Origin: Bradymonadales bacterium
Lineage (GTDB): Bacteria > Myxococcota_A > UBA9042 > PWKZ01
Assembly: GCA_003559575.1 (NCBI GenBank)
Contig: PWKZ01000186.1
Coordinates: forward strand, 1-43,672
DNA length: 43,672 bases
Reading direction: 5' to 3'
The position numbers and the translations under genes are program-made. The notes below the pieces were generated by a model, which worked only from the letters and a program-made list of their open reading frames with translations, was not told where the DNA came from and ran no database searches. Shown in pieces: positions 16,256 through 30,484 of the stretch (position 1 is its first letter; every line of letters begins with the position of its first letter).

Positions 16256-17869
16256 ATGCAGTTCCGACTTCGGCTTCGCGCTCAGATTCTATTGTCTCTC
16301 GTGGCCCTCTTGGCGCTCTCCCTGGTGCTTATCTTCTGGGTCGCGCGTGGCATCAGTCGCTCCGCGGCGGTTGAGCAGCGGTTGGTCACGGCCCAGCAGA
16401 AGGCCTGGTTGGTGGCCTCCATGGTAGGCCACCTGGAATGGTGCGAGGACATTCGGCCGAGCGATCCGGGCGCTCGGCGGGAGCTCGGCGAGATAATCCG
16501 GGCGCACCCTGAGATCTCGCGCGTTTTGTTTCTCGACGAGAACTTGAACGTCCTCTTGCCGGTGGACGGCGTGACGTTTTGGTCACCGGAAGAGGCGGGT
16601 CGCTTGCTTGCCATGATGGATGAAGACGAGCTGGCCTACCGTTTCCCGGAAGGAGCGACCAGCTCGCCGCTTTGGGTGCTTGTGCCCACCGCCGGCTTTG
16701 GCGGCTCGGGTGCGGTGCATGCCGTCGCGCTCTTCTTTGAGCGCGGCCGGCCGGCGGAGACGCGTTTGTTTGCCGAGCGGATGTTGCTGCTCATGCTCGG
16801 GTTGATCATTGCGGGCGTGGCGCTCCTGGCGCATGTGATCCTCACTCGACTGGTGGTCACCCCTCTGAGGCGGATCGTGAGGACCATTGATCGGGTCCAG
16901 GGCGATGTGATCCCCGATCCGGATCCGGCCCACCCCGGCCCGCCGCGCGGCAACGAGATGGAGATCCTGAACGACGCCGTCCTGCGGATGTCGGCGCGTC
17001 TGGAGGCCGACAAACGGCACATCAACGACTCCATTGATCGCCTGCGCGAGTTGAATCTCAAGCTGGTGCGCGCGCAGGAGGATCTCGTGAGCGCGGAGAA
17101 GCAGGCGTCGGTGGGGCGGCTGGCCTCCGGCGTGGCGCACGAGATCGGGAACCCGCTGGCCGTCGTGCTCGGCTATATCGACATCCTCCGCCAAGAAGAG
17201 GTGACCGCCGAGGAGCGTCAGGAGTACCTGGAGGACATTGCTGCTGCGACCCAGAGGATCCACACGATCATCCGCGATTTGCTGGAGTTCTCACGTCCGG
17301 CGCGGGAGGGCGAGGAGACCGCTGATTTGCGCCGCGCGGTGGAGTCCTCGCTCAAGTTGTTGCGACCACAGGCCAAGTTCGCCCGGGTGACGACGGAGGT
17401 CGTGTGGGAGCTTGAGTCGGACGCCGGCACCGATGAGCCGAGCGTGGCGGTGCATATCAACGAGGGGCGCCTGCAGCAGATACTGGTCAACCTGTTGGTG
17501 AACGCCGCCGACGCGCTTGATGGTCATGGCCATATTCGTCTTGTCGTGGTCTGCGAGGTGCGCCGGGTGCGGTTGTCGGTAATCGACAACGGCCCTGGGA
17601 TCTCTGCCGATGAACAGCGGAGGATCTTTGATCCGTTCTACACCACCAAGGAGCCGGGCAAGGGAACTGGGCTCGGGCTCGCTATCTGCTATAGTCTGAT
17701 CAGCGCCTACGGGGGGCGGCTCACCGTGGAGAGCAGCCCGGGCGAGGGAGCGCGCTTCCACATCGATCTGTGGCGGCCCGAGTATTCGCCCGACGGGTCG
17801 CCCCCCGACAGTCAACCCCATTCGTCAGGCGCGGGGTCCTTGGCGCGCGGGATCGAGGTGCGGCGGTGA
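16256..17869 (+). CDS. Membrane sensor histidine kinase
   Basis: This 537-residue kinase has helix 1 at 10-31, a periplasmic sensor domain at 32-174, helix 2 at 175-197 and HAMP at 198-250. A short coiled segment follows at 255-285, then HisKA with the phospho-acceptor His295 in GVAHEIGNPLAVVLGY. The HATPase_c domain has the N box NLLVNAADAL (412-421), DNGPGIS (444-450) and GTGLGLAI (470-477). The E-x-G-N-P-L form of the H box is typical of NtrB/AtoS-type kinases that pair with sigma-54 activators, which is exactly the next gene. The GTGA overlap of 4 nt couples their translation. The signal sensed is unknown. The position after pilD makes a PilS-like role possible, although PilS usually has six helices. 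Confidence 0.92.
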   Translation: MQFRLRLRAQILLSLVALLALSLVLIFWVARGISRSAAVEQRLVTAQQKAWLVASMVGHLEWCEDIRPSDPGARRELGEIIRAHPEISRVLFLDENLNVLLPVDGVTFWSPEEAGRLLAMMDEDELAYRFPEGATSSPLWVLVPTAGFGGSGAVHAVALFFERGRPAETRLFAERMLLLMLGLIIAGVALLAHVILTRLVVTPLRRIVRTIDRVQGDVIPDPDPAHPGPPRGNEMEILNDAVLRMSARLEADKRHINDSIDRLRELNLKLVRAQEDLVSAEKQASVGRLASGVAHEIGNPLAVVLGYIDILRQEEVTAEERQEYLEDIAAATQRIHTIIRDLLEFSRPAREGEETADLRRAVESSLKLLRPQAKFARVTTEVVWELESDAGTDEPSVAVHINEGRLQQILVNLLVNAADALDGHGHIRLVVVCEVRRVRLSVIDNGPGISADEQRRIFDPFYTTKEPGKGTGLGLAICYSLISAYGGRLTVESSPGEGARFHIDLWRPEYSPDGSPPDSQPHSSGAGSLARGIEVRR

Positions 17870-19248
17870 TCGAGAAGATTTTGGTCGTCGATGACGAGCG
17901 GGCGTTTGCCAAGATGCTGAAGACCATGCTCAGCAAGGCCGGCTACTCGGTGGACATGAGCCACGACGGGCAAGAGGCTCTCTCGCGGCTCACGGATAAG
18001 CGCTACGATTTGGTGCTGTCGGACATCAAGATGCCGAAGCTGTGCGGGCTCGATCTGCTGCGCGCGATCGAGAAGCGCGGGATCGAGACGACGGTGATTG
18101 TGATGTCCGCCTACGGCAACATCGACACGGCTATCGAGGCGATGAAGCTTGGCGCTTATGATTATGTCTCAAAGCCGTTCAAGGCCGACGAGGTGATCCT
18201 CGCCATCCGTAAGCTAGAGGAGCGCGAGAACCTCAAACAGGAGAACGAGGCGCTGCGCTCACAAGTTCGTCGGCAGCACAGCTTCCATCGCATCATCGCC
18301 AAGAGTGAGCCGATGATGGCGCTGTTCGCCACCATCGAGAAGATCGCCGGCTACAAGACCACGGTTCTGATAACGGGCGAGAGCGGCACCGGCAAAGAAC
18401 TGTTTGCGCGCGCCATCCACGCCAGCTCGCCGCGCTCGAAAAAGAAGTTCGTGGCCATCAACTGCGGCGCGATCCCCGAGAATCTGCTCGAGTCCGAGCT
18501 TTTCGGCTACGTGCGCGGGGCGTTTACGGATGCCCACCGGGACAAGGCCGGTCTGTTCGAGGAGGCCAACGGGGGGACCATCCTGCTCGACGAGGTGGGC
18601 GAGCTGCCGCTGTCACTTCAGGTCAAGCTACTGCGTGTGCTGCAAGAGGAGGAGATCCGGCGGGTGGGGGACACCGAGACCCGCGCGATCGATGTGCGTA
18701 TCATCGCCGCCTCGATCCGCGATCTGGCCGACGAGTGCGCCCAGGGACGCTTTCGCGAGGATCTGTTCTATCGACTCAACGTTCTGCCGCTGCATGTTCC
18801 TCCGCTGCGCGAGCGCCTTGATGACATCCCTCTGCTCGTCGATCACTTTTTGAGCCTCACTCTGCAACGCCATCAGGAGACGGGCATGCGGCAGCCCCGG
18901 GCACTCTGCGGGGTCACCCCCGAGGTGCTCAAGCTGCTTACCAGACACGCATGGCCGGGCAACGTCCGCGAGCTCGAGAACACCATCGAGCGTTGTGTCG
19001 TGTTGACCGACGGCGATCAGATTGAGGCGGAGGCGCTCCCCGACCATATCCGCGAGAACAGCGATCCCATTCGCCGGAGCTTGTGCTCCGAGGAGTTGTC
19101 GGTCAAGAAGACCGCTCGTGTCATCGAGGAGGAGCTGATTCGGCGAGCGCTCAAGCGGACGGGCGGTAACCGCACGAAGGCGGCCAGGCTACTCGAGCTG
19201 AGCCACCGGGCTCTGCTCTACAAGCTCAAGCGTTACGGTATTGACTAG
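17866..19248 (+). CDS. NtrC-family sigma-54-dependent response regulator
   Basis: This 460-residue DNA-binding activator has a receiver domain at 1-120 (acid pair Asp9/Asp10, phospho-acceptor Asp53 in VLSDIKMPK, Lys103 in SKPF). Its AAA+ domain covers about 143-375, with Walker A GESGTGKE (171-178), sigma-54 contact loop GAFTDA (218-223) and Walker B LLDEVG (240-245). A Fis-type helix-turn-helix ends the protein (NRTKAARLLELS...LLYKLKRYGI). The GTG at 17866 overlaps the kinase stop and gives the correct receiver start; the longer frame from 17770 only adds residues antisense in character. It is presumably phosphorylated by the preceding kinase and drives sigma-54 promoters. The loop reads GAFTDA rather than GAFTGA, a natural variant. 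It ends facing rpoC. Confidence 0.95.
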   Translation: MIEKILVVDDERAFAKMLKTMLSKAGYSVDMSHDGQEALSRLTDKRYDLVLSDIKMPKLCGLDLLRAIEKRGIETTVIVMSAYGNIDTAIEAMKLGAYDYVSKPFKADEVILAIRKLEERENLKQENEALRSQVRRQHSFHRIIAKSEPMMALFATIEKIAGYKTTVLITGESGTGKELFARAIHASSPRSKKKFVAINCGAIPENLLESELFGYVRGAFTDAHRDKAGLFEEANGGTILLDEVGELPLSLQVKLLRVLQEEEIRRVGDTETRAIDVRIIAASIRDLADECAQGRFREDLFYRLNVLPLHVPPLRERLDDIPLLVDHFLSLTLQRHQETGMRQPRALCGVTPEVLKLLTRHAWPGNVRELENTIERCVVLTDGDQIEAEALPDHIRENSDPIRRSLCSEELSVKKTARVIEEELIRRALKRTGGNRTKAARLLELSHRALLYKLKRYGID

Positions 19249-19294
19249 TTCGTAATGGAGGTGCCCGCGTGGGTTTGCCTGAATTAGCCGACGG

Positions 19295-23428
<4,134 letters not shown>

Positions 23429-23547
23429 GACTTGGCCCTCCTCCCCAAAGCTTCGGCCATTGCTGATGCCGCCGCTTGGGGCTCTCGCGCGAGGCGTCGT
23501 GCGCCTCGCTGGTGAACGCGCTTCTAGCTTCTCGCCTTCGCGCTTCG

Positions 23548-26500
23548 CTAAGTTGGCGTCTCTGTCTCCACGAGGTCAACGTCAAGCGCCAGGCTTTTCA
23601 ACTCCCTGAGGAGGACGTTGAAGCTCTCGGGGAGACCCGCCTCGAGGGTGTTCTCCCCTTTGACGATCGCCTCGTACATTCGCGTGCGCCCCACCACGTC
23701 GTCGGACTTGACGGTGAGGAACTCCTGGAGGCCGAATGCGGCCCCGTATGCTTCGAGCGCCCAGACCTCCATCTCGCCCAATCGCTGCCCGCCGAACTGG
23801 GCCTTGCCGCCCAGCGGTTGCTGGGTGACGAGCGAGTAGGGGCCGATGGATCGAGCGTGAATCTTGTCGTCGACGAGGTGGTGGAGCTTGAGCATATACA
23901 TGATCCCCACTGTCACGTCGTGATCGAAGGGCTCTCCGGTGCGCCCGTCGAAGAGCGTCGCCTGGCCGCTCTCGGGAAGCTCGGCGAGGCGCAGCAGATC
24001 GCGAATCTCCACCTCTTTGGCGCCGTCGAACACCGGGGTCGCGAGATGGATGCCGCCCTTGAGGCCCGACACGAATAGCTTGAGGCTATCGTCGTCAAGC
24101 TCGTCCACCATGCGTGAGATGGAATCGGATCGATAGATCGCCTTGAGCCTCTTGCGCAGCTTGGCGGGCTTGTAGTTCTGGTCGATGTATTCCTGGAGCT
24201 GCTCGCCGAGCGCTCTGGCGGCGCGGCCCATGTGGGTCTCCAGGATCTGCCCCACGTTCATTCGTGACGGTACGCCGAGGGGGTTCAGGACTATCTGGAC
24301 CGGACGACCGTCCTCGAGGAACGGCATGTCCTCGGGCGGCAGAATCCGGCTCACGACACCCTTGTTGCCGTGGCGTCCGGCCATTTTGTCGCCGACCTGC
24401 ATCTTGCGCTTGATCGCCACCGAGACCTTGACCATCTTGATGACGCCTGGTGGGAGCTCGTCGCCCTTCTTGAGGCGCTTGATCTTGTCTCCGAAGAGCG
24501 TGCGGCAGGCGTCGATTTGCGCTTCCAGGTGCTCGTGGATGTTGCGAAGGCGCTCCTCGATCTCTTCGGCTTTGGTGAGCCGGAAAAGCGGCCAGTGCTT
24601 GCGCGGGATGCTCGCGAGCTTCTCTTCCGTGAGCTTGACACCCTTGCCGACCAACACCGCTCCGGTGGTCTCATCGACCAACTTGCTGGAGGTTTTGTGG
24701 CCGACCAGGAGCCGCGCCATGCGTTCGAACGCGCTGCGCTGCAGGATCTGGATCTCATCCTGCTCATCCTTGAGGAGCTTGTTCTCCTCGGCCTCCTCAA
24801 TCTTGGTGTGGCGCTCATCCTTGTCGACGCCCTTGCGGGAGAAAACGCGCGCGCCGATGACCGTTCCATTGACCCCCGGCGGGACCCTGAGCGAGCTGTC
24901 GCGCACTTCGCCGGCCTTTTCACCGAAGATGGCGCGCAAAAGTTTCTCCTCCGGTGAGAGCTGTGTCTCGCCCTTGGGAGTCACCTTGCCCACCAGGATG
25001 TCGCTCGGCTTGACCTCGGCCCCAATCCGGATGATCCCGGAGGAGTCGAGGTTGCGCATCGCTTCATCGCCAACGTTGGGGATGTCGCGGGTGATCTCCT
25101 CTTTGCCCAGTTTGGTGTCTCGCGCGATGCACTCGAACTCCTCGATATGAACCGAGGTGAAGGTGTCTTCCTGGACGAGATCTTCGCTGACCAGGATTGA
25201 GTCCTCGAAGTTGTAGCCGCCCCACGGCATAAACGCCACCGTGATGTTTTGGCCGAGCGCCAACTCACCAAGCTCGGTGGCCGGGCCGTCCGCGATGACG
25301 TCGCCGGCACGGACCGTGTCGCCTTTGGCGACGATCGGTTTCTGATTGATGCAGGTGTCCTGGTTCGAGCGCTGGTACTTGATGAGGTTGTAGATGTCGG
25401 GGCGCGCGGTGTCGTCCGCGCTCGCTGCGTCTCGTCGGACTACGATTCGCCCGGAGTCGATACTCTCGACGATCCCGTCTTGTCTGGCGACCACCGTCAC
25501 GCCGGAGTCGCTTGCGACAGTGCGCTCGAGGCTCGTGCCCACCAGCGGCGCGACACTGCGCAACAACGGCACCGCCTGGCGCTGCATGTTGGAGCCCATC
25601 AGAGCGCGGTTGGCGTCGTCGTTCTCAAGGAACGGGATGAGAGAGGCGGCCACGGAGACCAGCTGACTGGGAGAGACGTCGAGCAAAGAGATCTCCTCCG
25701 CTCGCGCCGTGACGAACTCCGTATTGCGACGCGCAGGGATGAGGTCGCCAATGATGCGCCCCTCTTTGTCACGCGCCACGGTCGCCTGGGCGATGGTGTG
25801 CCCCTCCTCTTCGAGGGCCGAGTAGTAACGGATATCGTCGGTTGGCTTGCAGTCTTCGACTCGCCGGTAAGGCGTCTCGATGAAGCCGTAGGCGTTCACG
25901 CGGGCGAAGGTCGAGAGGCTGGCGATGAGGCCGATATTCGGTCCCTCGGGGGTCTCGATGGGGCAGATGCGCCCATAGTGCGTCCCATGAACGTCGCGGA
26001 CCTCGAAGCCGGCGCGATCACGAGTCAAACCACCCGGTCCGAGGGCCGACAGGCGCCGCTTGTGGGTGATCTCGGACAGTGGGTTCGTTTGATCCATGAA
26101 CTGGCTGAGCTGGCTCGAGCCGAAGTACTCTTTGACCACTGCCGAGACGGGTTTGGCGTTGACGAGATCGTGGGGCATGAGCGTGTCGATCTCCTGCGAC
26201 ATGCTCATCCGCTCCTTGATCGCGCGCTCCATCCGAACGAGCCCGATGCGGTACTGATTCTCCATCAGCTCGCCCACCGCCCGCACACGGCGGTTGCCAA
26301 GATGGTCGATGTCGTCGATTCGCACGTCGCCCTGGCCCGCCCGCAAGTTGACCAGATAGCGCACCACCTCGAGGATGTCTCGCTTGGTCAGGACGGTCTG
26401 AGTCAACGGCTCGTCGAGTTTGAATTTGTAGTTCAGTTTGAGGCGTCCGACCGATGAGAGGTCGTAGCGGCTCGCGTTGAAGAACAAGTTGTTGAAGTGG

Positions 26501-27666
26501 GCGCGCGCTTGAGCCTCGGTCGAAGGGTCGCCGGGCCGAAGCCGCCGGTATATTTCAAGGACCGCCTCACCGGGGGTGGAGATCTTGTCGAGGGTCAGCG
26601 TGTTGCGGAAATAGGGGCCGAGTTTGCTCTCGAACAGCAGCCTGAACTCACTGATTCCGCGTTCCTTGAACTCCTCGACGTGCTCCGCCTCAAAGAGGTC
26701 GCCGCACTCGAAGACTACCTCGCCGGTCTCCTCGTCGATGATGTCTTCGGCGTAAACGCGGTCTTCCAACTCTTCGAGCGAGACAGGGAGATCGGTGGGG
26801 CCGAACTTCTTGATCTTGGCCAGTGAGGCCTTGGTGAACTTGAAATTCTTGCGAACCAGGACCTGCTTGTTGCTGCCGATGACGTCCACCGCGGCGCGCT
26901 GTCCCAGCACCAATTCGGGGTTGAGCTCTTTGTGCAGGGCGCCCTTGGCGTCGATTCGGACGAGCTCTGAATCGTAGAATTCGTCCAGGAGCTCTTGCGT
27001 GGAGTATCCGAGCGCGCGTAACAGGACCGTTGCGTGCATTTTACGGCGGCGATCGATTCGGACATGCAAAATGTCCTTGTGATCGAACTCGAAGTCGACC
27101 CACGAGCCGCGATAGGGGATGATTCGCGCCGAATAGAGCAGCTTCCCGCTCGCGTGGGTCCGCCCGCGGTCGTGTTCGAAAAAGGCGCCTGGGGAGCGGT
27201 GGAGTTGGCTGACCACGACGCGCTCGGTCCCATTGACGATAAAAGTTCCGTTATCCGTCATCAAGGGGAGCTCGCCGAAGTAGACTTCCTGCTCTTTGAC
27301 ATCGCGGATACTCTTGGTCCCGGCCTCTTGGTTGACCTCCCATATCACCAGACGAATAAGAACCCTGACCGGTGCGGCATAGGTCATGCCGCGGCTGCGG
27401 CACTCATCGACATCGTACTTCGGCGGTTCCAGGTGGTAGCTTACGAACTCCAACTCGGAGGTCTTGTTGAAGTCCGTAATCGGGAAGACGCTCTTGAAGA
27501 TGGCCTGGAGCCCGACAGGCTCCCGCTGATCGGGCGGGACGTCTTGTTGCAGAAACTTTTCGTAAGATTGTTTCTGAACACTTATCAGGTCCGGGATGTC
27601 GATGACGCTGGCGAGCTTCGCGTAGTTTTCTCGAACGCGAAGATCCTTCCGTTTTTTGGACGTCAT
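23548..27666 (-). CDS. rpoB: DNA-directed RNA polymerase subunit beta
   Basis: This 1372-residue catalytic core subunit shows the rifampicin-pocket region [20 protein letters not shown], where the residues usually changed in resistance (Asp, His, Ser/Leu positions) have the common sensitive state. [40 protein letters not shown] and the C-terminal [22 protein letters not shown] are all present. An ATG at 27666 with GAGGAG 5 nt upstream is preferred to the in-frame GTG at 27672, which sits inside that ribosome site. A 228-nt spacer with a strong hairpin separates it from rplL. Confidence 0.99.
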   Translation of the reverse strand: MTSKKRKDLRVRENYAKLASVIDIPDLISVQKQSYEKFLQQDVPPDQREPVGLQAIFKSVFPITDFNKTSELEFVSYHLEPPKYDVDECRSRGMTYAAPVRVLIRLVIWEVNQEAGTKSIRDVKEQEVYFGELPLMTDNGTFIVNGTERVVVSQLHRSPGAFFEHDRGRTHASGKLLYSARIIPYRGSWVDFEFDHKDILHVRIDRRRKMHATVLLRALGYSTQELLDEFYDSELVRIDAKGALHKELNPELVLGQRAAVDVIGSNKQVLVRKNFKFTKASLAKIKKFGPTDLPVSLEELEDRVYAEDIIDEETGEVVFECGDLFEAEHVEEFKERGISEFRLLFESKLGPYFRNTLTLDKISTPGEAVLEIYRRLRPGDPSTEAQARAHFNNLFFNASRYDLSSVGRLKLNYKFKLDEPLTQTVLTKRDILEVVRYLVNLRAGQGDVRIDDIDHLGNRRVRAVGELMENQYRIGLVRMERAIKERMSMSQEIDTLMPHDLVNAKPVSAVVKEYFGSSQLSQFMDQTNPLSEITHKRRLSALGPGGLTRDRAGFEVRDVHGTHYGRICPIETPEGPNIGLIASLSTFARVNAYGFIETPYRRVEDCKPTDDIRYYSALEEEGHTIAQATVARDKEGRIIGDLIPARRNTEFVTARAEEISLLDVSPSQLVSVAASLIPFLENDDANRALMGSNMQRQAVPLLRSVAPLVGTSLERTVASDSGVTVVARQDGIVESIDSGRIVVRRDAASADDTARPDIYNLIKYQRSNQDTCINQKPIVAKGDTVRAGDVIADGPATELGELALGQNITVAFMPWGGYNFEDSILVSEDLVQEDTFTSVHIEEFECIARDTKLGKEEITRDIPNVGDEAMRNLDSSGIIRIGAEVKPSDILVGKVTPKGETQLSPEEKLLRAIFGEKAGEVRDSSLRVPPGVNGTVIGARVFSRKGVDKDERHTKIEEAEENKLLKDEQDEIQILQRSAFERMARLLVGHKTSSKLVDETTGAVLVGKGVKLTEEKLASIPRKHWPLFRLTKAEEIEERLRNIHEHLEAQIDACRTLFGDKIKRLKKGDELPPGVIKMVKVSVAIKRKMQVGDKMAGRHGNKGVVSRILPPEDMPFLEDGRPVQIVLNPLGVPSRMNVGQILETHMGRAARALGEQLQEYIDQNYKPAKLRKRLKAIYRSDSISRMVDELDDDSLKLFVSGLKGGIHLATPVFDGAKEVEIRDLLRLAELPESGQATLFDGRTGEPFDHDVTVGIMYMLKLHHLVDDKIHARSIGPYSLVTQQPLGGKAQFGGQRLGEMEVWALEAYGAAFGLQEFLTVKSDDVVGRTRMYEAIVKGENTLEAGLPESFNVLLRELKSLALDVDLVETETPT

Positions 27667-27778
27667 TCTCACTCCTCGGCGCCGGGAGAAGGCCCGGCAG
27701 TTGTGGTGCCCAAGCGCAAATTCAAAGCGTTCGCCTTGAGGCCCCTCTTCATTTTCTTTTCAACTCGAGGATCGTCGC

Positions 27779-27806
27779 CGCGCCATATCAATGACGATAT
27801 GGCGCG
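27779..27806 (-). promoter_or_regulatory. Hairpin in the rplL-rpoB spacer (possible attenuator or processing site)
   Basis: Perfect 11-nt arms (CGCGCCATATC / GATATGGCGCG) flank a 6-nt loop, AATGAC. No T run follows on the minus strand. The rplL-rpoB gap of E. coli holds an attenuator and an RNase III site, so a similar role is reasonable but inferred from position only. Confidence 0.5.
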
Positions 27807-27894
27807 CGACGGCGACGGCCCCGAGTGGTCGATGCCCGGCTCGTGGTCCAGAGGGTGTGGCACCACAAGCGGGCGTGCGGACAGCGGGCGGAGA

Positions 27895-28290
27895 TTATTT
27901 GATCTCCACTTCGCCACCCACCTCTTCGATCTGCTTCTTGATTTTCTCGCCCTCTTCTTTGTCGACCGACTCCTTGATGACGCTTGGGGCGCCGTCGACG
28001 AGATCCTTGGCCTCCTTGAGGCCGAGCCCGGTGATCGCGCGGACGACCTTGATGACCTGAATCTTTTGCGAGCCGAAGCTCTTGAGGTGGGCGGTGAACT
28101 CCGTCTGTTCCGGAGCCTCCTCCTCTGCTGCGCCGGCTCCACCGGCCGCCGCCGGCATCGCTGCCATGGCCATCGGCGCCGCCGCCGAGACTCCCCACTT
28201 CTCCTCGAGCTCCTTCACGAGCTCGGCGAGGTCCATGACATTCATGTTGCTCAGGAAGTCGATAACTTGCTCACGTGTGACGTCTGCCAT
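27895..28290 (-). CDS. rplL: 50S ribosomal protein L7/L12
   Basis: This 131-residue stalk protein recruits translation factors. The N-terminal dimerisation segment ([20 protein letters not shown]) is followed by an Ala/Gly/Met-rich hinge (about residues 38-60) and the C-terminal factor-binding domain ([20 protein letters not shown]...). The ATG at 28290 with AAGGAG 9 nt upstream gives the family's usual N-terminus; the longer frame adds 12 unrelated residues. It lies 67 nt after rplJ. Confidence 0.98.
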   Translation of the reverse strand: MADVTREQVIDFLSNMNVMDLAELVKELEEKWGVSAAAPMAMAAMPAAAGGAGAAEEEAPEQTEFTAHLKSFGSQKIQVIKVVRAITGLGLKEAKDLVDGAPSVIKESVDKEEGEKIKKQIEEVGGEVEIK

Positions 28291-28357
28291 CTCTACTCTC
28301 TCCTTTGTGTGCCGGAAAACGCACAAGTTGCGCTTTCAGGTTACTCGTTCTCGGTGC

Positions 28358-28879
28358 TCACTGGCCGTTTGCCTGTTGCCGCGCGGTCAATACTCCCAGC
28401 AGATCCCGCTGTGCCGTGGTGAATACTCCGAGCAACTGTTGGGCCGGAGTGTTCATCAGGGCCAGAAGCTGCCCGCGGAGTTGATCCTTGGTGGGCAGAG
28501 CGGCCAGCGCCTTGACTCCCTCGCGGTCGAGCGCCTTACCGTCCACCCAGCCTGCCTTGACATTGAACTTCTCATTCTTCTTGGCAAAGTCGAGGCAGAC
28601 CTTGGCGGCAATGACGGGGTCGTCGTCCAACGAGAACGCGATCCCGTTGGGGCCGTTGAGATGTTCGCTCAAAGTCTCAACCGGGGTCCCTTTGATTGCG
28701 CGGATGAGCAAGGTGTTTTTCGTCACCTTGTAGGCCACATTCGCCTCGCGCAGGTTCCGCCTGAGCTTCGTTATCTCCTCAACCCCGAGGCCGATGTACT
28801 CCGTGAGAACGATCGACGGGACCGCACTCAGGATCTGCTCGAGCTCTGCGACACGAACTCTTTTTGTCGCTTTGTCCAC
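28358..28879 (-). CDS. rplJ: 50S ribosomal protein L10
   Basis: This 173-residue base of the L7/L12 stalk also represses its own operon in many bacteria by binding the leader. The conserved N-terminal part (VLTEYIGLGVEEITKLRRNLREA) and KVTKNTLLIRAI are present, and the C-terminal helix that holds L12 dimers is long. The start is GTG at 28879 with AAGGAG 6 nt upstream. A 233-nt leader with an L10-type structure precedes it. Confidence 0.98.
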   Translation of the reverse strand: MDKATKRVRVAELEQILSAVPSIVLTEYIGLGVEEITKLRRNLREANVAYKVTKNTLLIRAIKGTPVETLSEHLNGPNGIAFSLDDDPVIAAKVCLDFAKKNEKFNVKAGWVDGKALDREGVKALAALPTKDQLRGQLLALMNTPAQQLLGVFTTAQRDLLGVLTARQQANGQ

Positions 28880-28904
28880 AGCTCACTCCTTCACACTGAT
28901 GCCG

Positions 28905-28921
28905 CCGGGGATGCTCCCCGG
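28905..28921 (-). promoter_or_regulatory. Hairpin just upstream of the rplJ ribosome site
   Basis: CCGGGG and CCCCGG arms with a 5-nt loop lie about 17 nt before the AAGGAG of rplJ. A stem this close to the initiation region could influence access, as part of the L10 leader. Confidence 0.35.
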
Positions 28922-28964
28922 CTCGCGCGACCCGCCCTGAGCGGAGTTAGGAAAGAGGCCAATA

Positions 28965-28999
28965 TGCTTTGGCGTCCGCCAGTGTCGTGCGCCAAAGCA
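28965..28999 (-). promoter_or_regulatory. Ten-base-pair hairpin in the rplA-rplJ leader
   Basis: Perfect arms TGCTTTGGCG / CGCCAAAGCA enclose a 15-nt loop, immediately 3' (on the transcript) of the putative L10-binding element. It may be a partial terminator or a structural stem of the leader; no T run follows it. Confidence 0.45.
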
Positions 29000-29013
29000 C
29001 GCTTACCAACTTA

Positions 29014-29071
29014 CCGTCCTCCGCGGGAATTAAGGCTTTTCGGAGCCACCCGCTTCTCTGAACGGATCTTC
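29014..29071 (-). promoter_or_regulatory. Ribosomal protein L10 leader element
   Basis: On the minus strand the sequence reads AGAAGCGGGTGGCTCCG, then AAAAGCCTTAATTCCCGC and GGAGGACGG. Arms GCGGG/CCCGC (29049-29053 and 29023-29027) and GGC/GCC enclose a short loop, followed by CTTAAT and GGAGGAC. This matches my recollection of the L10-leader consensus (GGU-GG..CUUAAU-CC..CGAGGAC) and sits where the leader is found, upstream of rplJ. A covariance-model search would settle it. If real, free L10 or L10(L12) would repress rplJ-rplL. Confidence 0.6.
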
Positions 29072-29112
29072 AAAAAAAACAGCTACTCGCGTAGTCAAGC
29101 CTCCTCGCGACG

Positions 29113-29820
29113 TCAGACTTTGAACAGGCTCTGCATGTGCGCCTGGTCGATTTTGATCCCCGGGCCCATGGTCGAGGCCACGGTTATACTGCGGACGTAA
29201 GTCCCTTTGGCTGAAGCCGGCTTGAGCTTCAGCAGTACGTCGAGCAGCGCGAGCGCGTTCTCGGCGAGCTTCTCCGGCTCGAACGAACGGCGCCCGATGT
29301 TTGCATGGATGATTCCCGCCTTCTCGACGCGGAAGTTGATTTTGCCGGCTTTTGACTCGGCGACCGCGGTCTTTAGATCGAAGGTCACTGTCCCCACCTT
29401 GGGGTTCGGCATCAGCCCGCGCGGCCCCAGGAGCCGCCCGATGCGCCCCACGAGCCCCATCATATCGGGGGTTGCGATCGCGCGGTCAAAATCCATCCAG
29501 CCGCCCTTGATCTTCTCGACCAAGTCCTCGGCGCCGACAAAATCGGCCCCCGCCTCTTCGGCTTCGGTGGCTTTCTCGCCTTTGGCGAAGACCGCCAGCC
29601 GCACCGTCTTGCCTGTGCCGTGGGGCAAAACGCACGCGCCGCGGATCATTTGATCGGCGTGACGCGGGTTGACCCCGAGACGGATGGCGATGTCGATCGC
29701 CTCGTCGAATTTGGCGGTCGAGGTCTTCTGGATGAGATCCATCGCCTCGGCCAGCTCGTAACGCTTGTTGCGATCAATGAGAGCGCGTAGCGCCTCGAGT
29801 CGCTTGCCTCGTTTGGCCAT
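29113..29820 (-). CDS. rplA: 50S ribosomal protein L1
   Basis: This 235-residue protein binds 23S rRNA at the L1 stalk and, in many bacteria, represses the rplK-rplA mRNA. The family core is intact: [36 protein letters not shown], the central [15 protein letters not shown] loop and C-terminal [17 protein letters not shown]. The start ATG at 29820 gives the normal N-terminus ([11 protein letters not shown]). It lies 122 nt after rplK. Confidence 0.98.
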   Translation of the reverse strand: MAKRGKRLEALRALIDRNKRYELAEAMDLIQKTSTAKFDEAIDIAIRLGVNPRHADQMIRGACVLPHGTGKTVRLAVFAKGEKATEAEEAGADFVGAEDLVEKIKGGWMDFDRAIATPDMMGLVGRIGRLLGPRGLMPNPKVGTVTFDLKTAVAESKAGKINFRVEKAGIIHANIGRRSFEPEKLAENALALLDVLLKLKPASAKGTYVRSITVASTMGPGIKIDQAHMQSLFKV

Positions 29821-29942
29821 GTCGGTTTACTCCGTTTGCGACGCGCTCTCGAGGTCTCTCGAGGAGCGCGGTCTCCTGCCCATAAAGCGGCGGAGGGCCG
29901 GCGCCTTGACGCGTCGGCTCCCACTCGGGGACGCGGACTCCA

Positions 29943-30368
29943 TCAGTTGCCCACGACCCGTAAACCCATGCTCCTGGCAGTACCCTCGATTGTTCGGATG
30001 GCGCTCTCCATATCACTCGCGTACAGATCTTGCATTTTGATTTCGGCGATCTCTTGGAGCTGCGCTCTTGTCACCTTGCCGACTTTGGTCCGGTTGGGGA
30101 CGCCGGATCCCTTGTCGATCTTGGCCGCTTTCTTGAGAAGGATCGCGGCCGGCGGTGTGCGGGTGATGAAACTAAAGCTACGATCCGCGTAGACGGTGAT
30201 CACCACCGGTGTGATCATCCCGTCCTGTTTTTGGGTCGCGGCGTTGAACTTCTTGCAAAACTCCATGATGTTCACGCCGTGTTGGCCCAATGCCGGACCC
30301 ACGGGCGGGGAAGGGTTGGCCTTCCCCGCGGGAACCTGGAGCTTGATTAATCCGATGACTTTTTTCAT
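29943..30368 (-). CDS. rplK: 50S ribosomal protein L11
   Basis: This 141-residue protein forms part of the GTPase-associated centre with 23S rRNA and L10. The N-terminal block ([20 protein letters not shown]) with the flexible proline-rich switch and the C-terminal RNA-binding domain ([20 protein letters not shown]-like) are complete. The ATG at 30368 has GGGAGG upstream; the 12 extra codons upstream are not family-like. Confidence 0.98.
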   Translation of the reverse strand: MKKVIGLIKLQVPAGKANPSPPVGPALGQHGVNIMEFCKKFNAATQKQDGMITPVVITVYADRSFSFITRTPPAAILLKKAAKIDKGSGVPNRTKVGKVTRAQLQEIAEIKMQDLYASDMESAIRTIEGTARSMGLRVVGN

Positions 30369-30389
30369 CGTTCCTCCCCTCTCGGGTAC

Positions 30390-30410
30390 CGCCAAGCAAA
30401 GCACTCGGCG
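30390..30410 (-). promoter_or_regulatory. Hairpin in the rplK leader (possible L1 site)
   Basis: Arms CGCCAAG / CTCGGCG (six Watson-Crick pairs and one G-U) enclose a 7-nt loop, 21 nt before the rplK start. The L1 repressor of the L11 operon binds a leader structure at this location in other bacteria. I could not confirm the L1 motif. Confidence 0.3.
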
Positions 30411-30484
30411 AAGCGGCGTGGAGTCGGGCGGTCGCGGTGCGCCACGCTTGTCGTTCGCTTCGCCGGAGCCGGCGCGTCCACCGG

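Noticed and set aside
25249-26457. Forward frame of about 400 codons opposite rpoB
   Set aside because: Antisense of the rpoB core; no recognisable domain or ribosome site.
27034-28422. Long forward frame opposite rpoB and rplL
   Set aside because: It spans two certain minus-strand genes and their spacer; composition-driven shadow.
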